64,000 bases of DNA, taken from Candidula unifasciata. Lineage: Eukaryota; Mollusca; Gastropoda; Stylommatophora; Geomitridae. The stretch is from the NCBI GenBank assembly GCA_905116865.2, contig CAJHNH020008412.1, positions 219,001 to 283,000 of the forward strand, given 5' to 3'. Position 1 is the first letter of the stretch, and every line of letters starts with the position of its first letter. The notes under the pieces are model-generated. The model was not told the DNA's origin, searched no databases, and worked only from the letters and a program-made list of their open reading frames with translations. The translations under genes were made by a program, and so were the position numbers. Below, piece by piece: positions 44,601-58,100 of the stretch.

Positions 44601-47600
44601 TGTCTTTGAGGTAAAGACAGGAGAAACCATAACCATCTCCTCATGGGAACAATCAGTAGAGTTAGATTGGAGTGGCTGTTGCATCAGAGGATTGAGCATG
44701 CATGGGGATGCCCAGTGTGCAAAGATGTCGACTGTAATAAAACATAACCTCTCATCATCAGAATCATAAGTTCACACTGACTTGGGTTATGTTTGCAGTA
44801 ATTCAGTTTATTGCATTAAAAAACAATACAGTCCTTGAATGTATAAATCACTGGACAGTTCTGACTGAGTTGTGTATTTTGATGTATTTTTCTCCACTAC
44901 TTTGTTCAACATTAAGTTTTTAACTTGGCTTCTGACTCATCTTGTATAATCTATACATACACACACACTCCAATTAGCCTTTTTCTTGTAGTCCTTGCTC
45001 TGTGGTGTTGGTAATCATGTTTGGACACAGCCTTCTGTCTTATAATGATTGTCAATAATTTCTGATATAGACCTTGTTCCATGACATGATGGCAAACTGT
45101 ATCTTTTCCCTTGGTCTCCCTCTGTCTCTCTTCCCTCTCCTAAACTTTAATATGCCTACACATTTTTCCCTTCTCACAACAATTAATGTTGATTGGTTGT
45201 GTGTGTGATCTGGGTCATCAGCTCTCTTTGTGAGGTAATTTATTTGAAGCATCTCCATGATGCTTTGTACTATTCATAGTTTTCTCAACAATGATTTATA
45301 AAACCACACCTCTGCAACTCTGACATAATTTTGCACGAACCAGTGGCTGTCCATGATTTATTTCTGTAAATTTCCCATTTTGGTTCCTCTGTCCCATTTT
45401 GGGGGAATAAATAATAGAAACACTCCTCCCAACCCAATTAACCCATTATGTTGTAAAAGACAACTAATTAGGGCAGTGTTTCTCAGTGTGGGGCCCATGG
45501 GGGGGGGGGGGGGGGCTATTTGAAATTGGACTCATCCAGAAGTTACCTAGGGGACATAACAATTTTAGAAAAGCTTAGGTGGGAGATGGCACCCAAAAAA
45601 AAAATGTTGGGAAACACTGAATTAGGTTTTTTTTTTTTTTTTTTGAAATCAGGGTACATCTTCCTATGAGGGTAGGAATCCACAGTCTGCATACAGGTAA
45701 AATGTGCATGGTGTTTATGGTTCAGTTCTGTGCATTTCCCCTAAGGGTGCATTTCCCTAAGGGTGCATTACCATACGGGTGCATTTCCCTAAGGGTGCAT
45801 TACCATACGGGTGCATTCCCTAAGGGTGCATTACCCCTAAGGGTGCATTCCCCCTACGGGTGCATTTCCCTAAGGGTGCATTTCCCTAAGGGGATTCTGG
45901 GGCTGGGCCTAGTTTTGGGCAGATCAAGAATAGAAACACTGCCCTCCTAACTAAACAACTGATTCAGGTTTTTTCCTTCCAGGTGCATCTGTTCTACTTG
46001 TTTATCCATTTCTGCACTGAAGTCTTGTTCCAGAACTTAAGTTTTGCGTGCACATCTGTTTTACAGATCTGGCTTACTTGTATGCAGATTGCTGGTTCCT
46101 CTCCTCTCAGGCAGATGCACTCTGACTTTAAATGAAACATCTCTAATTTGTTGCCTTTTACATCATGCTTGTTCACATGGTCTGGTCTGTCTCCCCCCTC
46201 CACCCGGGGAGAGTAACCTGGTGAAGATTTTTTTAGATATGATTTGTGACACTTCGGCAACAGCCCAAACATCCTTATTTCTCTATTTATTTCCACAGTT
46301 CTGACATTGACAGTGATGGAATGATGTCAGTGGCATCAAAAGCACAGTGCAGGACAATGGCAGAGCAGATACTGAGGGACTCTCATCCTTTTGACAGTCA
46401 GCTGGGGAACATTTTGTCGAGGCACCCGCACTCAGAAGACAGCTTGAGAATGATGAACCAGATCAGGTAATGTTGATGTTTAACCGAAAGTCTTCTTCCT
46501 CTTCTTCACGGTCACCGGCTGTAAACCCCAGCGGAAAGCTTCTGGTTCTTGTCCACCTATAGACTTTAGACTTGTTCAAGAATCTGACTACCGCTTGCAC
46601 ATCCGATTTGCAGATCTGGCTTGTGTGTATGCAGATTGTTGGTTCCTTGCCCCTCATGCAGATGCACTCCGACTCTGAAGGAAGAGCCCAGTTAGTCGAC
46701 TACCATAACATGCTTGTTAGGAAGTCTTTGTGATATTTCATATATATTTGTTTGTTTGCTTAACCCCTGGTAGAAAAACCTGGTTGTTTTAACCATTTCT
46801 GGACTTGGCTTTGTTCCAAGACCTGATTTTTGTGTGTGCAGCCGTTTTACAGATCTTGCTTTAGTGTGTGTGCAGACTGTTTGTTCCTTGCCTCTCAGGC
46901 AGATGCACTCTGCCCCAAATTAGTTGACTCTTACGACAGGCTTGTTGGAAAGGCAGTGGGTCTGTTTTATTTTCCCCACAATGGGACCCTCGAACCTACA
47001 GTAGACAATAGTAAAGTAAAAGGGAGCGGCTGGCCAAATGGTTATGAACTTTTATATGGAAGAGCCAGGTTCGAATCCTCAGTAAGATCCTGGATTTTCT
47101 GTTTGAAGGCCCCAGCAAAATCCTTACACGCACAGTCCATGCTGTCTGCACAGTCCTCAGGCTCCGAGACCCTTCCTCCCTACACCACAAATGAGGTCAT
47201 TACAGGCAGTGTTAGCAGTTATATATTTATGGGGTGTTTTTTTTTTTTGGCGGTAAAATAAATAACACATTTGATGCCAGAAGTACATTGAGCATATGGT
47301 GGGTGATAAAGTAAATGACCTTTCAGACGTATTGGACATATAGTGCTAGACCTATGTTGTATAGATCAGTTGACACTTTCCTTCCAGGTCTTTACCTGGT
47401 ACTCATTTAAGGTTTGGTCGACCTGGGAGCAAAGGTCATTTTGGGGTAAAAAAAAGTCTGGCTTCTTTTTTGATTTGAACTCGCGACACTTAGGGTCCGT
47501 AAACAAGTGTCTAGATGCTACACCAGGGTGACTCCTAAATAATTGGGTGATTTAATGTAAAAATTATAGCAGTGTTTCCCAAGCCTTTCTTGGACGCGCC

Positions 47601-50600
47601 ACATTTTTTTTTTCAATTAAAATTTTTCCGCGACGCCCTAAACTAAGTCAAAGTATGACTATTCGTGCCTTGGTTAAATTAATTATGAAGCTTTGACAAT
47701 ATTTGGCTGCCCCCTGTGAAGAGGTTGCGGCACCGCTGGGCACAGTTTGGGAATCACTGGGTTATAGTATATGATGGAATCAGATATCTTTTGGATGATC
47801 AAGATAACAGATTACAGTGCATGATGGAATTATTTATCTTTTGGATTATTGAGAGAAAAAGTTACATGATATAATGGAGTTGAAGATTTCTTGGAATATT
47901 GAGGGAGAAGGTTACAGTATATGATGGGGTTGAACATTTCTTGGAATCCCCGTGTGAGTTCCGGGGCCCCATTGTGGGGGAAATAAGAATAGACCCACTG
48001 CCTCCCCAACAAGCATGTCGTAGGTTGACTAACTTGAGACTTCCTTCGAAGTCGGAGTGCATCTGCCCGAGCGGCAAGGAACTAGCAACTGCACACAAAT
48101 ATGCCAGTAAAATGGATGTACACAAAAAACTCAGACACTGGAACAAAGCTAAAGTCTAAATGGAGGAACAACCAGGACTTTCCACCGGAGCTTACAGACG
48201 GTGAACGAAGAAGAAGAAGATTTCTTGGATGACTGAAGGAAAAGGTTGATTGAGTTGAAGATCTCTTGGATGTTTGAGGGAAAAAGGGAAAAGGTTGCAG
48301 TATATTATGGAGTTGTATATCTCCACGGAAATGAGATGTCTGAGAAGGGCTGTAGGAGTGACCATAAGAGATGAGATCATAAGAGAACAAGTCGGCACAG
48401 AACCAATTCTGGATTACATACGAAGACAGCAAGTGAAATGGTTTGCCCACTTAGAGAGAATGCCTTGTGACACCATATCATACAAAGCATACATGGAAAG
48501 AGAAGAAGGACGTAGAGCACGGGGTAGACCAAGAACAAGATGGAAGGATAACATCAGAGAAACTCTACAACAGCACGATGTGCCTATCGTCGAGGCAGCC
48601 AGAAGAGCTAGAAACAGAACCTTATATCTCTCTCGACACCCACAGCGGTAAAAGAGGAAGTGAAGAAGAAGAAGAAGTATATCTCCTGAAGTGAACAAAC
48701 AGCCATAACTTTCCGCCTGAGTTTACAGCCAGTAAACATGAAGAAGAAGTTGACTTTTGTGACATACTTGTTGGGTGCAGTAGGTCTATTCTAATCCCCC
48801 CCCCCACCCCCAACCCTCCACTATGGGGCCCTAGAATCAACACAAGGAATAAAAACAAACATACATAGTAAAGTAAAGGTCCCTTTTCCACGCCTTTGGA
48901 CGTATTGGGAATATAGGGATAGACCTATATTTTTATAGATCAATGGGCACATGGTGGGTGATGTGATCAGCATCACGCCAGCTGCCTTTACTTCCTAGGA
49001 CTGCACCTGGTAGCCAATCAAGACTGGGTCTACCTAGGAGTCAAAGTCATTTCTGAAGAGAAAAAGTCTGGCTCCATCGGGACACGAACCCGTGAGCTTC
49101 CGATACGCAGGTGGGCGTCTATCCACCAACGCCACGGTGACTCCCCACATACATACATACATGTATATGTTATTTGTATTTATTTGCTTTAACAGAGCAG
49201 AACTCCAGAGCAGGTTGGAGCAGGTGATACTGCTGGACATAGAAGTGGCCAGTAAGCACAATGTGGAGCAGATGCTGTGGAAATCTGTCTACTATCAGGT
49301 GATGGAGTCGTACCGAAAAAAATTTGGAGACCAGTTACAAGATGGTGTCTGCAAACAAAGGCTCATTGAGATACTAGATGAAGTTTGTACTGCTTGCATA
49401 TTTAATCTTTTTTTAAAGTTTATATTTTCTGTGAATGTTATCATTTCTTCTTCTTTTTTTCTATCTTTTCTTCTTCTACTACTCTTTGTTTCCAGGTGAG
49501 GCATAGACTTTCATTGATATTATTTTATCCTTTGTTGTCTCTTGTAGTTCCTCTACTCTTTGAATATTGTCGTTCATTCTTCTGTGATCCTTCTTCACCT
49601 CTTCTCCTCCTCTTTATTATTCCCAAGTGAGGTGGTAACTCTCAAACCATATTGATTTATCCTTTGCCATCCCTTTTAGTTCCTCTACTATTCTTCCGTC
49701 TTTAATCCCAATTAAGATGCTCAGTGAACTCAAACAAAGCTCTTCAGTTCTCTGCTATCTTCTGCTGCTCCTCCATGCCCATCCCATTTCACTTATACCT
49801 GTTCCTTATTCTCTTCTCCAAGCACTGTTAAGGACTCCCTCTCCTCTCTTATCTTTCCAGTGTTAATTATCCCTATTTCTGATTCTCTCCTCTCTTATCT
49901 TTCCAGTGTTAATTATCCCTATTTCTGATTCTCTCCTCTTTTATCTTTCCAGTGTTAATTATCCCTGTTTCTGAAAGGCAGAAGAAATGAGAGAGAGTCC
50001 TCATATGGGTTTCAGGGACCTCATTTTGGTTGGAAACGAATAGACCCGCCGCCCGTTGACAAGCGTGTTGTCAATAGTGACTAATTAGTAAAGTAAAGGA
50101 CCCTTTTCCACAACTTCAGATGCATTGGACGTATAGGGCTAGGCCCATATTTTATCGACCAATTAGTGCATGAAACTTGGAGCCCAGCTAAAATAAATGA
50201 AGCCTTGTTAAAAGTTTTCGAAAACAGTCTTACGATGAATCTTTGGACCCATCAAAGATGCAAGCAGCAGTGAATGGAGAGTGAGAAGCAACAACGAAAT
50301 TCATAATCTGTTTGTTTAAATCACCACTGATTACCAGCATCATGAGAGCTAATAGACTGAAACAGTTGGAGCGTATTGAAAGAAAGTCAGATGACAGAGA
50401 AGTAAAAACTGTATACACCAGGGAGATGAATGGTTGTAGACCACGAGGGAGACCAAGAAGACGATGGAGAGATAATGTCGAGACAGACCAGCAAACACTT
50501 GGTGTTACCAACTGGAAAGAGAAGGCCAACCAGATAGGTGAATGGAGGCAAGGGCTCAGAATGCTGAAGAAGAAGAAGAATCGGTGGATGATGTTGTCAA

Positions 50601-53600
50601 CATCACACCAGCAGACTTTACTTCCTAAGATTTTACCTGATACCCTTTTAGGGCTGGGTCGACCTAGAAACCAAGGTTATTTTTGAAGAAAGTCCAGCAT
50701 TGTCAGAACCTGAACCCATAGCCTTCCAATCCCCAGGCGAGTATCTAGCTACTACACCACGGCGGCTCCCAAAAAATCACTAATTGTTTACTGAAATTGA
50801 ATGTATTGGACAGAAAGATGCAGATATTGCAGCCTTGCTGTACAAGACAATGTGCCAGCTACTTTTTTAAGGGCATACAGTGAAAACAAAAGAGATAGAA
50901 AGAACATCATATCAATGTTGTGGGAACATTCATGGGTGTAGTCAGACAAGAGCACAAGAGGCGGAAGAAGAATAAGAAACCAACACAGAGTTAGTGTCGT
51001 GAGCCGCTACAGCCAGCAGGATTTACTAAGGAGGGGATCCGAGCACTTAGGGACTGAATGGTTCAGTGTGCTATGAGAAAAATCTGTCGGCTAACTAACT
51101 GGCCTTTGAGAAAACAATTATATATTAATAAAGTAATCGAAAATGTATTGATCGCTCATAGAAAGAAGTAGAAAGATAGAAGCACACTATAGTTACCATG
51201 CCGGGAATCAAACCTGTCACCTTCGGACAACGTGTGCGCCTTGCCATGGAAACAAGCGTAATAAGAACATGGTCAAACCATCTGTTTATTTATTTTTGAG
51301 AAACCAAATCATGTCAGTTTGGAATGGATAGATGATGGTAGTTTAAAAAAAAAATGTTTTTCAACTGAATCTGTTGCAGGGTACACGCTTTTTTGAGAAT
51401 CTCCTGAAGAAGCTTCAGTCAAGTTATGAGTTTGATCTGGAATTGTTCACTGATGGACACAGACCAGTTCTGGAAAATGTCAACCGCAACGTCAAGCTGG
51501 CTCTACTCAGCGCCCAGCGGGTGATGATGTTTCTAGGTGACATTGCCAGGTACCGGGAGCAGTCATCTGACACCACTAACTATGGAAAAGCAAGGCAGTA
51601 AGTTTTTTTATTTTTTGCCTTTCTTTTTTGTCTGTCTCTCGGTTGGTTGGTCTTTTTCTACATTTTTTTAACTGTTTGTTTGTGACTTGTCTCTCTTATG
51701 TCAGCACCCAAAGCTTAGGTGTTGTGAACATGCTTCATATTTCCAAAATATTCATTTCATTTCCAGCTGTAGGTTATTTGACAACAGACTACTTTGCATT
51801 GATTTCATCCAATTTATAGGAAGCAGATTGTTCATAAGTAATGTCAAACTACTGAGTATAAAATTGCATAGTAAAACTAAGATTTCGTCCATTGTACAGG
51901 AAGCAAACTGTTCATAAGTAATGGCTAACTACTGAGTGTAAAATTGCCTAGTAAAACTAAACAGCCACAATAAATAACAAAGGCATGGATTCTTTCTACA
52001 ACACCCTCTGTAAAGATATGCAGCTAACTTTCTGTTGCTCTGTCTCTTTCTGCATTAATTACTCTTGTCTTTATCTGACTCTTTGTCTTTACTTTTTTTC
52101 CAAGTGCATGTGCGTGCACACCCCTGATTTAGTATTTGTGAATGTCAGTATGTGCTGTGATTGTGTCTGCACTCACAGACAGTAGAATGTATCATACTAA
52201 GACTGCATTACAAATGAGGAAGTTCGTCATAAAATTATACAGCACATTGACAACCATGAACCTCTTTTAACTAGTGAAAAGTCCAAAAATGCAATGGTGT
52301 GGACATGTAATAAGATCTAACGGCCTCTCAAAAACAATACTGCATGGCTCAGTAGAGGGAAAGAGGAGAAGAGGCAGACCAAGAAAGACCTGGGCAGGCC
52401 TCAGGCATGCAACCATGAAGTCCATCGCAACTGAGGTGGAGAGAGCTGATCAGACAGTCAACAGAAACTGGTGACCCAACGAAACATAGTGTTACGAGAT
52501 GGTGATGACGATGATGACGCTTGATGCATGCTTTTTCCATTACTGTCATGCTAAGTGTCCAGATGAAACATTTTAAATGTATCTAACATGGTGAAAAAGA
52601 ATGTACTTATTTGCATGGTCGTGGAAATCCCAGATTTGCAGTCTGCTCCCTTCAGATCTCCGGAGGGCATAACCCCTGACGAATGAGAAGCTCAGCATAC
52701 GGATGTGAGGTTAATCAGTCATGTACAGGACGTGATGATTCCTTGGGTGAGCCTCGAACCAGAGCATCATTTTTCAGCTCTGTATTTATGGAAGCTTCTT
52801 GGATGGCAGCAAATGCCCATGATCTGCCCCTGTCAATCAACTGATTTCCGCCAGTGTATATGCAGTTGCCCTGAATGGGTTCTCCAGGGACAACACCTGT
52901 AGATAAAGGGACAAAGAGAACACCACACAAATAAGACTGCGCCCTGTCCCATGAAACTATCCGAGAAGTTCACCCAGTCAGCAAATGCTTGATGAAATCA
53001 GATGTCTCAGCGGAAAAGCACAGATATTGCAGCTTTGTTGCTAACAGGCACGACACAGTTACATTAATCAGAACGAAAAGGAGAAGATGAGGATTAACAA
53101 CAGACTAACCCATAAAGAAAAGGTCTTACCCAGTCCCAATTCAGTATGGAGACCTACTGACTGATAACATTTAAAACTTTTAGACATTTTTAATTATTGC
53201 AAAGTGCCCTACTTGAATAATCACGTTATAAAGGTGACTCCGTGTGATGTTGATCACCTCAGCCACTGAGTGCAGATTGGTGTACAGAATATGAGTTCGG
53301 CATCATATACCAGATGGGCACTGGTGTGAAAAAAAGGTCCTTTATTTGTCTCACTTTTATTTTAGTTGGTACCTGAAAGCCCAGAGGATCCACCCACGAA
53401 ATGGACGGCCTTACAATCAGTTGGCTATTCTAGCAGTTTATACTGTAAGTAACTCTGTAGTTTGTTTTAACTAATGTAGCCTCTCCCTTGGACTGCCAGA
53501 GTAAATCACAAAGATTGCTTGAAAGAAGCTAATGAAAAAAAGGTTAATATATACAGCTGTAAGGAAAAGACAAGCACTGTTCTTTGGTCGTGTGATGAGG

Positions 53601-55079
53601 GGGGGGGGGGGAGGCTTTGGAGAATATTGTAATGACTGGGAAGATCAATGGTAGAAGAGGGATAGGCAGACTGAGTGAGATGGTGATGAAAGGATTGCGA
53701 CGGTGGTATGGGGAGATATTAGTGGAACTGATCTAGAGGAAAGAGATCCATTGAGATGCATGAATGCCTACGCCTGTCAGCAGGGCACGTGGTGATGATG
53801 ATGCCTGTCAGAGATATTGTGTGTTTGATCTGTGTACACATGGGGCTGTAATGTGCAGTGTTGCCACTTTTCTTTGACAGAAAACATCTAGAACTTAGTC
53901 AAAAAATATTAAGAAATATCTAGATTTGTGTGGGGGGGGGGGAGGTGGTGGTCACATCTAGAAAAAAAACATCAAAATGAAACACTCAGAAATTGCATAG
54001 CGATTGTAATGATTTACCCTATATATTTATGTCCTCATCTTCAATGATGTCTGTCTCACAAGATCCACAGGATAAACTTAGCTTGGATGATGAAGTTAAA
54101 GCTTCAGATCCAAAATGACTTACGCTTTAGCTGTTCCAATTTCTTTTAATACATAATCAGGGAGCTGATAAGTTAACATCAGGCCAAATTTTATTGCCAA
54201 GATAGCATTTAAGCGGTCAATTTTCATCCTCTTTATTAGGTTAGATTTGATTCATAGCACTGAAAACTCTTTCTGCATCCGCATTTGAGTGGGGTAGTAT
54301 CATAGCAGACATGGCACATTCAAAGAGCTTACAGAATGGACTGATTCCTGAGGCATATTTAAATAGTTTCACTTCACTCCAAAACACTTCAGTTTCTGTT
54401 TTGTTTGTCCAGTCAACCAAGTTTATTTTGGTTAATTGATTTTCTGCTTGCACTACACTATTATCAGTAGCCCCTAAAAATTTCATAACTTTACAATATT
54501 TAGGTATCATTACTGGTGAAGTATGTTGCTCACAGAAAAGAGTGAAATATTTTTCAATGCATCTAGATTTTCAGGAAGTTTCTGCTTCAATTGCTTCAAT
54601 AATGAGATAAGGAAATCTTGACAGCGTTTTCTTAAGTTGTTCTCTTTATTTTATGTTAACAGTTCTTTTGTTTTTAAATCATCAATTTTTTATTCGATTT
54701 GATATTCAAGGTATGGCTTAGGAGCCAAATAGCTCTCTATAGTGTAGGTGAGAAAATCAGCTTTAGAAGTTGGCAACACCAGTCTTTTACCTTCTTCTTC
54801 TTCACTTCCTCTTTTACAGCTGTGGGTGTCGAGGGAGATATAAGGTTCTGTTTCTAGCTCTTTTGGCCGCCTCAACCATAGGCACATCTTGCTGTTGTAG
54901 AGTTTCTCTGATGTTATCCTTCCATCTTCTTCTTGGTCTACCTCGTGCTCTACATCCTTCTTCCCTTTCCATGTATGCTTTGTATGGTAGCACAGAGTTG
55001 GAATAAATAAACTTTGGATAAGATGTCTCTTTGTGCTGATTGGGATTGTCTTATGCTGTAAGAGGGGGGGGGGGGGGGT

Positions 55080-55116
<37 letters not shown>

Positions 55117-58100
55117 CTAGCTGTCCCAATACTTGGTTTGCTTTATTGCATCTAATGTTAATTTCTTTATCCAATTTCCCATCTTCGGTAAATGTAGTTC
55201 CCAGATATTTAAACTCAGATGCCTGTTTAATGCCTTTGCACTCTATTGCTATGTTTAGATCTGTCTTCCTTTTTCCTATTGACATTACTTCTGTCTTTTC
55301 AGTGTTGATTCTCATATTATTTGTTTTACATCACACTTTTCCATTTGAACTAGTCCAAGATATATAGAAACTACTTTGTCTTTACTGTAAAATATAATAC
55401 ACACACCAAGCACTTTCAGTACAGAAATGTCATTCGATTCGTCTAATAATAAACTATGTATATTTTAAAGAAATATCACAGATCAAATCTGTCTAAAATT
55501 GAGAAAATAAAGTATTTCTTATAATATGTGTACACTTGCTGCGATGCATTTTCACATCATCCATAACTTTACTGTCAGAAATTGTGTTTTTTAAACAAAT
55601 CAATTAAATGGTCACAGTTCGAAATTGCACAATGACAACTTAAAAACATTGCGACTGATCCTTAAACTTTTGATGATTCATTTATCAGTATAGTTCTGAA
55701 GACAGATGTCAGCGGTGTAATATCTTTGAATGGAACTGCAGTTTTATGCTTTTTAGTTTTGGCATGACTCTTTAAGGCTTGTATTTTCACTTTAATTTCA
55801 CACTTGCAGTATTTACAGCGAGTTTTAGTCGTATCTCCATGAACTGCCATCACCCAGTCTTTAATTATGTCATCATGCAGCCACTCTTTCCGAAATTGTT
55901 GCTCACACTGCTTTACTTTTGGCGTGTTGAATGGTTTTTCAAAGTGGAAGACACATATGAAGGTGAGGAATTATTGAAAAAACACACATAAAAATGAACC
56001 ACAAAGTCAGCATAACAGCTATAATTTACAACACAGTGAGGATACAGTTCAAACAAAGATAGTATGATTTACGTGCACTCCTAATCAGTGCCAGGGCTGC
56101 CAGATTGTTGGCGTTGACTCCAGTGAATTCAAATTTTAATTATTCCAGTTACTACAGTGTACGTGCCGAGACCAAAACAAAAAATGTGTAATAAATATTT
56201 CATACAGTTATTATTAAACTGACACTTAAAAAAAATCTGTAATATATCGAACTCCAAAGGAAAAACATTGAGAATTACATCTACCATCTAGACGTCAAAA
56301 ACACCATCTAGATGCAGGGAAAAACATCTAGATCTGGATGTAAAATATCCAAAGTGGCAACACTGATGTGTATCAGTCTAATATTACAGTTTCATGACTG
56401 GCTACCCTTCGCATTGGCCATCCACACCTACTGATCCAATTTCCCTTGGCACATCCCAGTTCACCTGTAAAGGGCTTTGATTAATTTATTTCCTTTCCAA
56501 AATTCAGAGGGGATCAGGTAAGTTTGACATACTTTATATAATTCTATCATGTACATAATATTTTGGGTGCCGCCGTGGTGTAGCAGCTAGGCGCTCGCTT
56601 GCAGGTCCTAAGGTCGTGGGCTCGGTCCTTTTGTCGTAATTGTTCTGCTGATAAAGGGTAATAGCCAAAGCATCCTTTGTTCATTGTAATTGGTTTTGTA
56701 AACCTGACATATACTTTATGTTTGCTTTTGTAAACCTGTCATATACTTTATGTTTGCTTTTGTAAACCTGGCATATACTTTATGTTTGCTTTTATAAACC
56801 TGACATATACTTTATGTTTGCTTTTGTAAACCTGACATATACTTTATGTTTGCTTTTGTAAACCTGGCATATACTTTATGTTTGCTTTTGTAAACCTGGC
56901 ATACACTTTATGTTTGCTTTTGTAAACCTGGCATACACTTTATGTTTGCTTTTGTAAACCTGGCATACACTTTATGTTTGCTTTTGTAAACCTGTCATAT
57001 ACTTTATGTTTGCTTTTGTAAACCTGGCATATACTTTATGTTTGCTTTTATAAACCTGACATATACTTTATGTTTGCTTTTGTAAACCTGACATATACTT
57101 TATGTTTGCTTTTGTAAACCTGGCATATACTTTATGTTTGCTTTTATAAACCTGACATATACTTTATGTTTGCTTTTGTAAACCTGACATATACTTTATG
57201 TTTGCTTTTGTAAACCTGGCATATACTTTATGTTTGCTTTTGTAAACCTGGCATACACTTTATGTTTGCTTTTGTAAACCTGGCATACACTTTATGTTTG
57301 CTTTTGTAAACCTGGCATACACTTTATGTTTGCTTTTGTAAACCTGTCATATACTTTATGTTTGCTTTTGTAAACCTGGCATATACTTTATGTTTGCTTT
57401 TATAAACCTGACATATACTTTATGTTTGCTTTTGTAAACCTGACATATACTTTATGTTTGCTTTTGTAAACCTGGCATATACTTTATGTTTGCTTTTATA
57501 AACCTGTCATATACTTTATGTTTGCTTTTATAAACCTGACATATACTTTATGTTTGCTTTTGTAAACCTGACATATACTTTATGTTTGCTTTTATAAACC
57601 TGTCATATACTTTATGTTTGCTTTTATAAACCTGACATATACTTTATGTTTGCTTTTATAAACCTGACATATACTTTATGTTTGCTTTTATAAACCTGAC
57701 ATATACTTTATGTTTGCTTTTATAAACCTGGCATATACTTTATGTTTGCTTTTATAAACCTGACATATATTTTATGTTTTTTCTGACCCTTCTCTATCTT
57801 TTTTCTTCACTATATATATGTGTAATAATATTGAGTGATGATGATATTCATAATCCACTTGTTGAAATTACTAACTGGAAACAATCAACTCATCCTCAGA
57901 GACGGAAGCTGGATGCAGTCTATTACTACATGAGGAGTTTGGCAGCAAGCAACCCAATCCTCACTGCAAGAGAATCTTTGGTTTCATTGTTTGATGAAGT
58001 CAGGAAAAAGGTAAATCCTTCAAGCCACCAAAATGCTAAATCCTTGTTCTGAGAAAATCCACTTTTGAACAATGAGTGGCAGATGAAAATTCTTTAAGTT

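Noticed and set aside
51200..51260. tRNA gene on the minus strand
   Set aside because: Only a B-box-like string is present; no cloverleaf can be drawn, so a SINE remnant is more likely.
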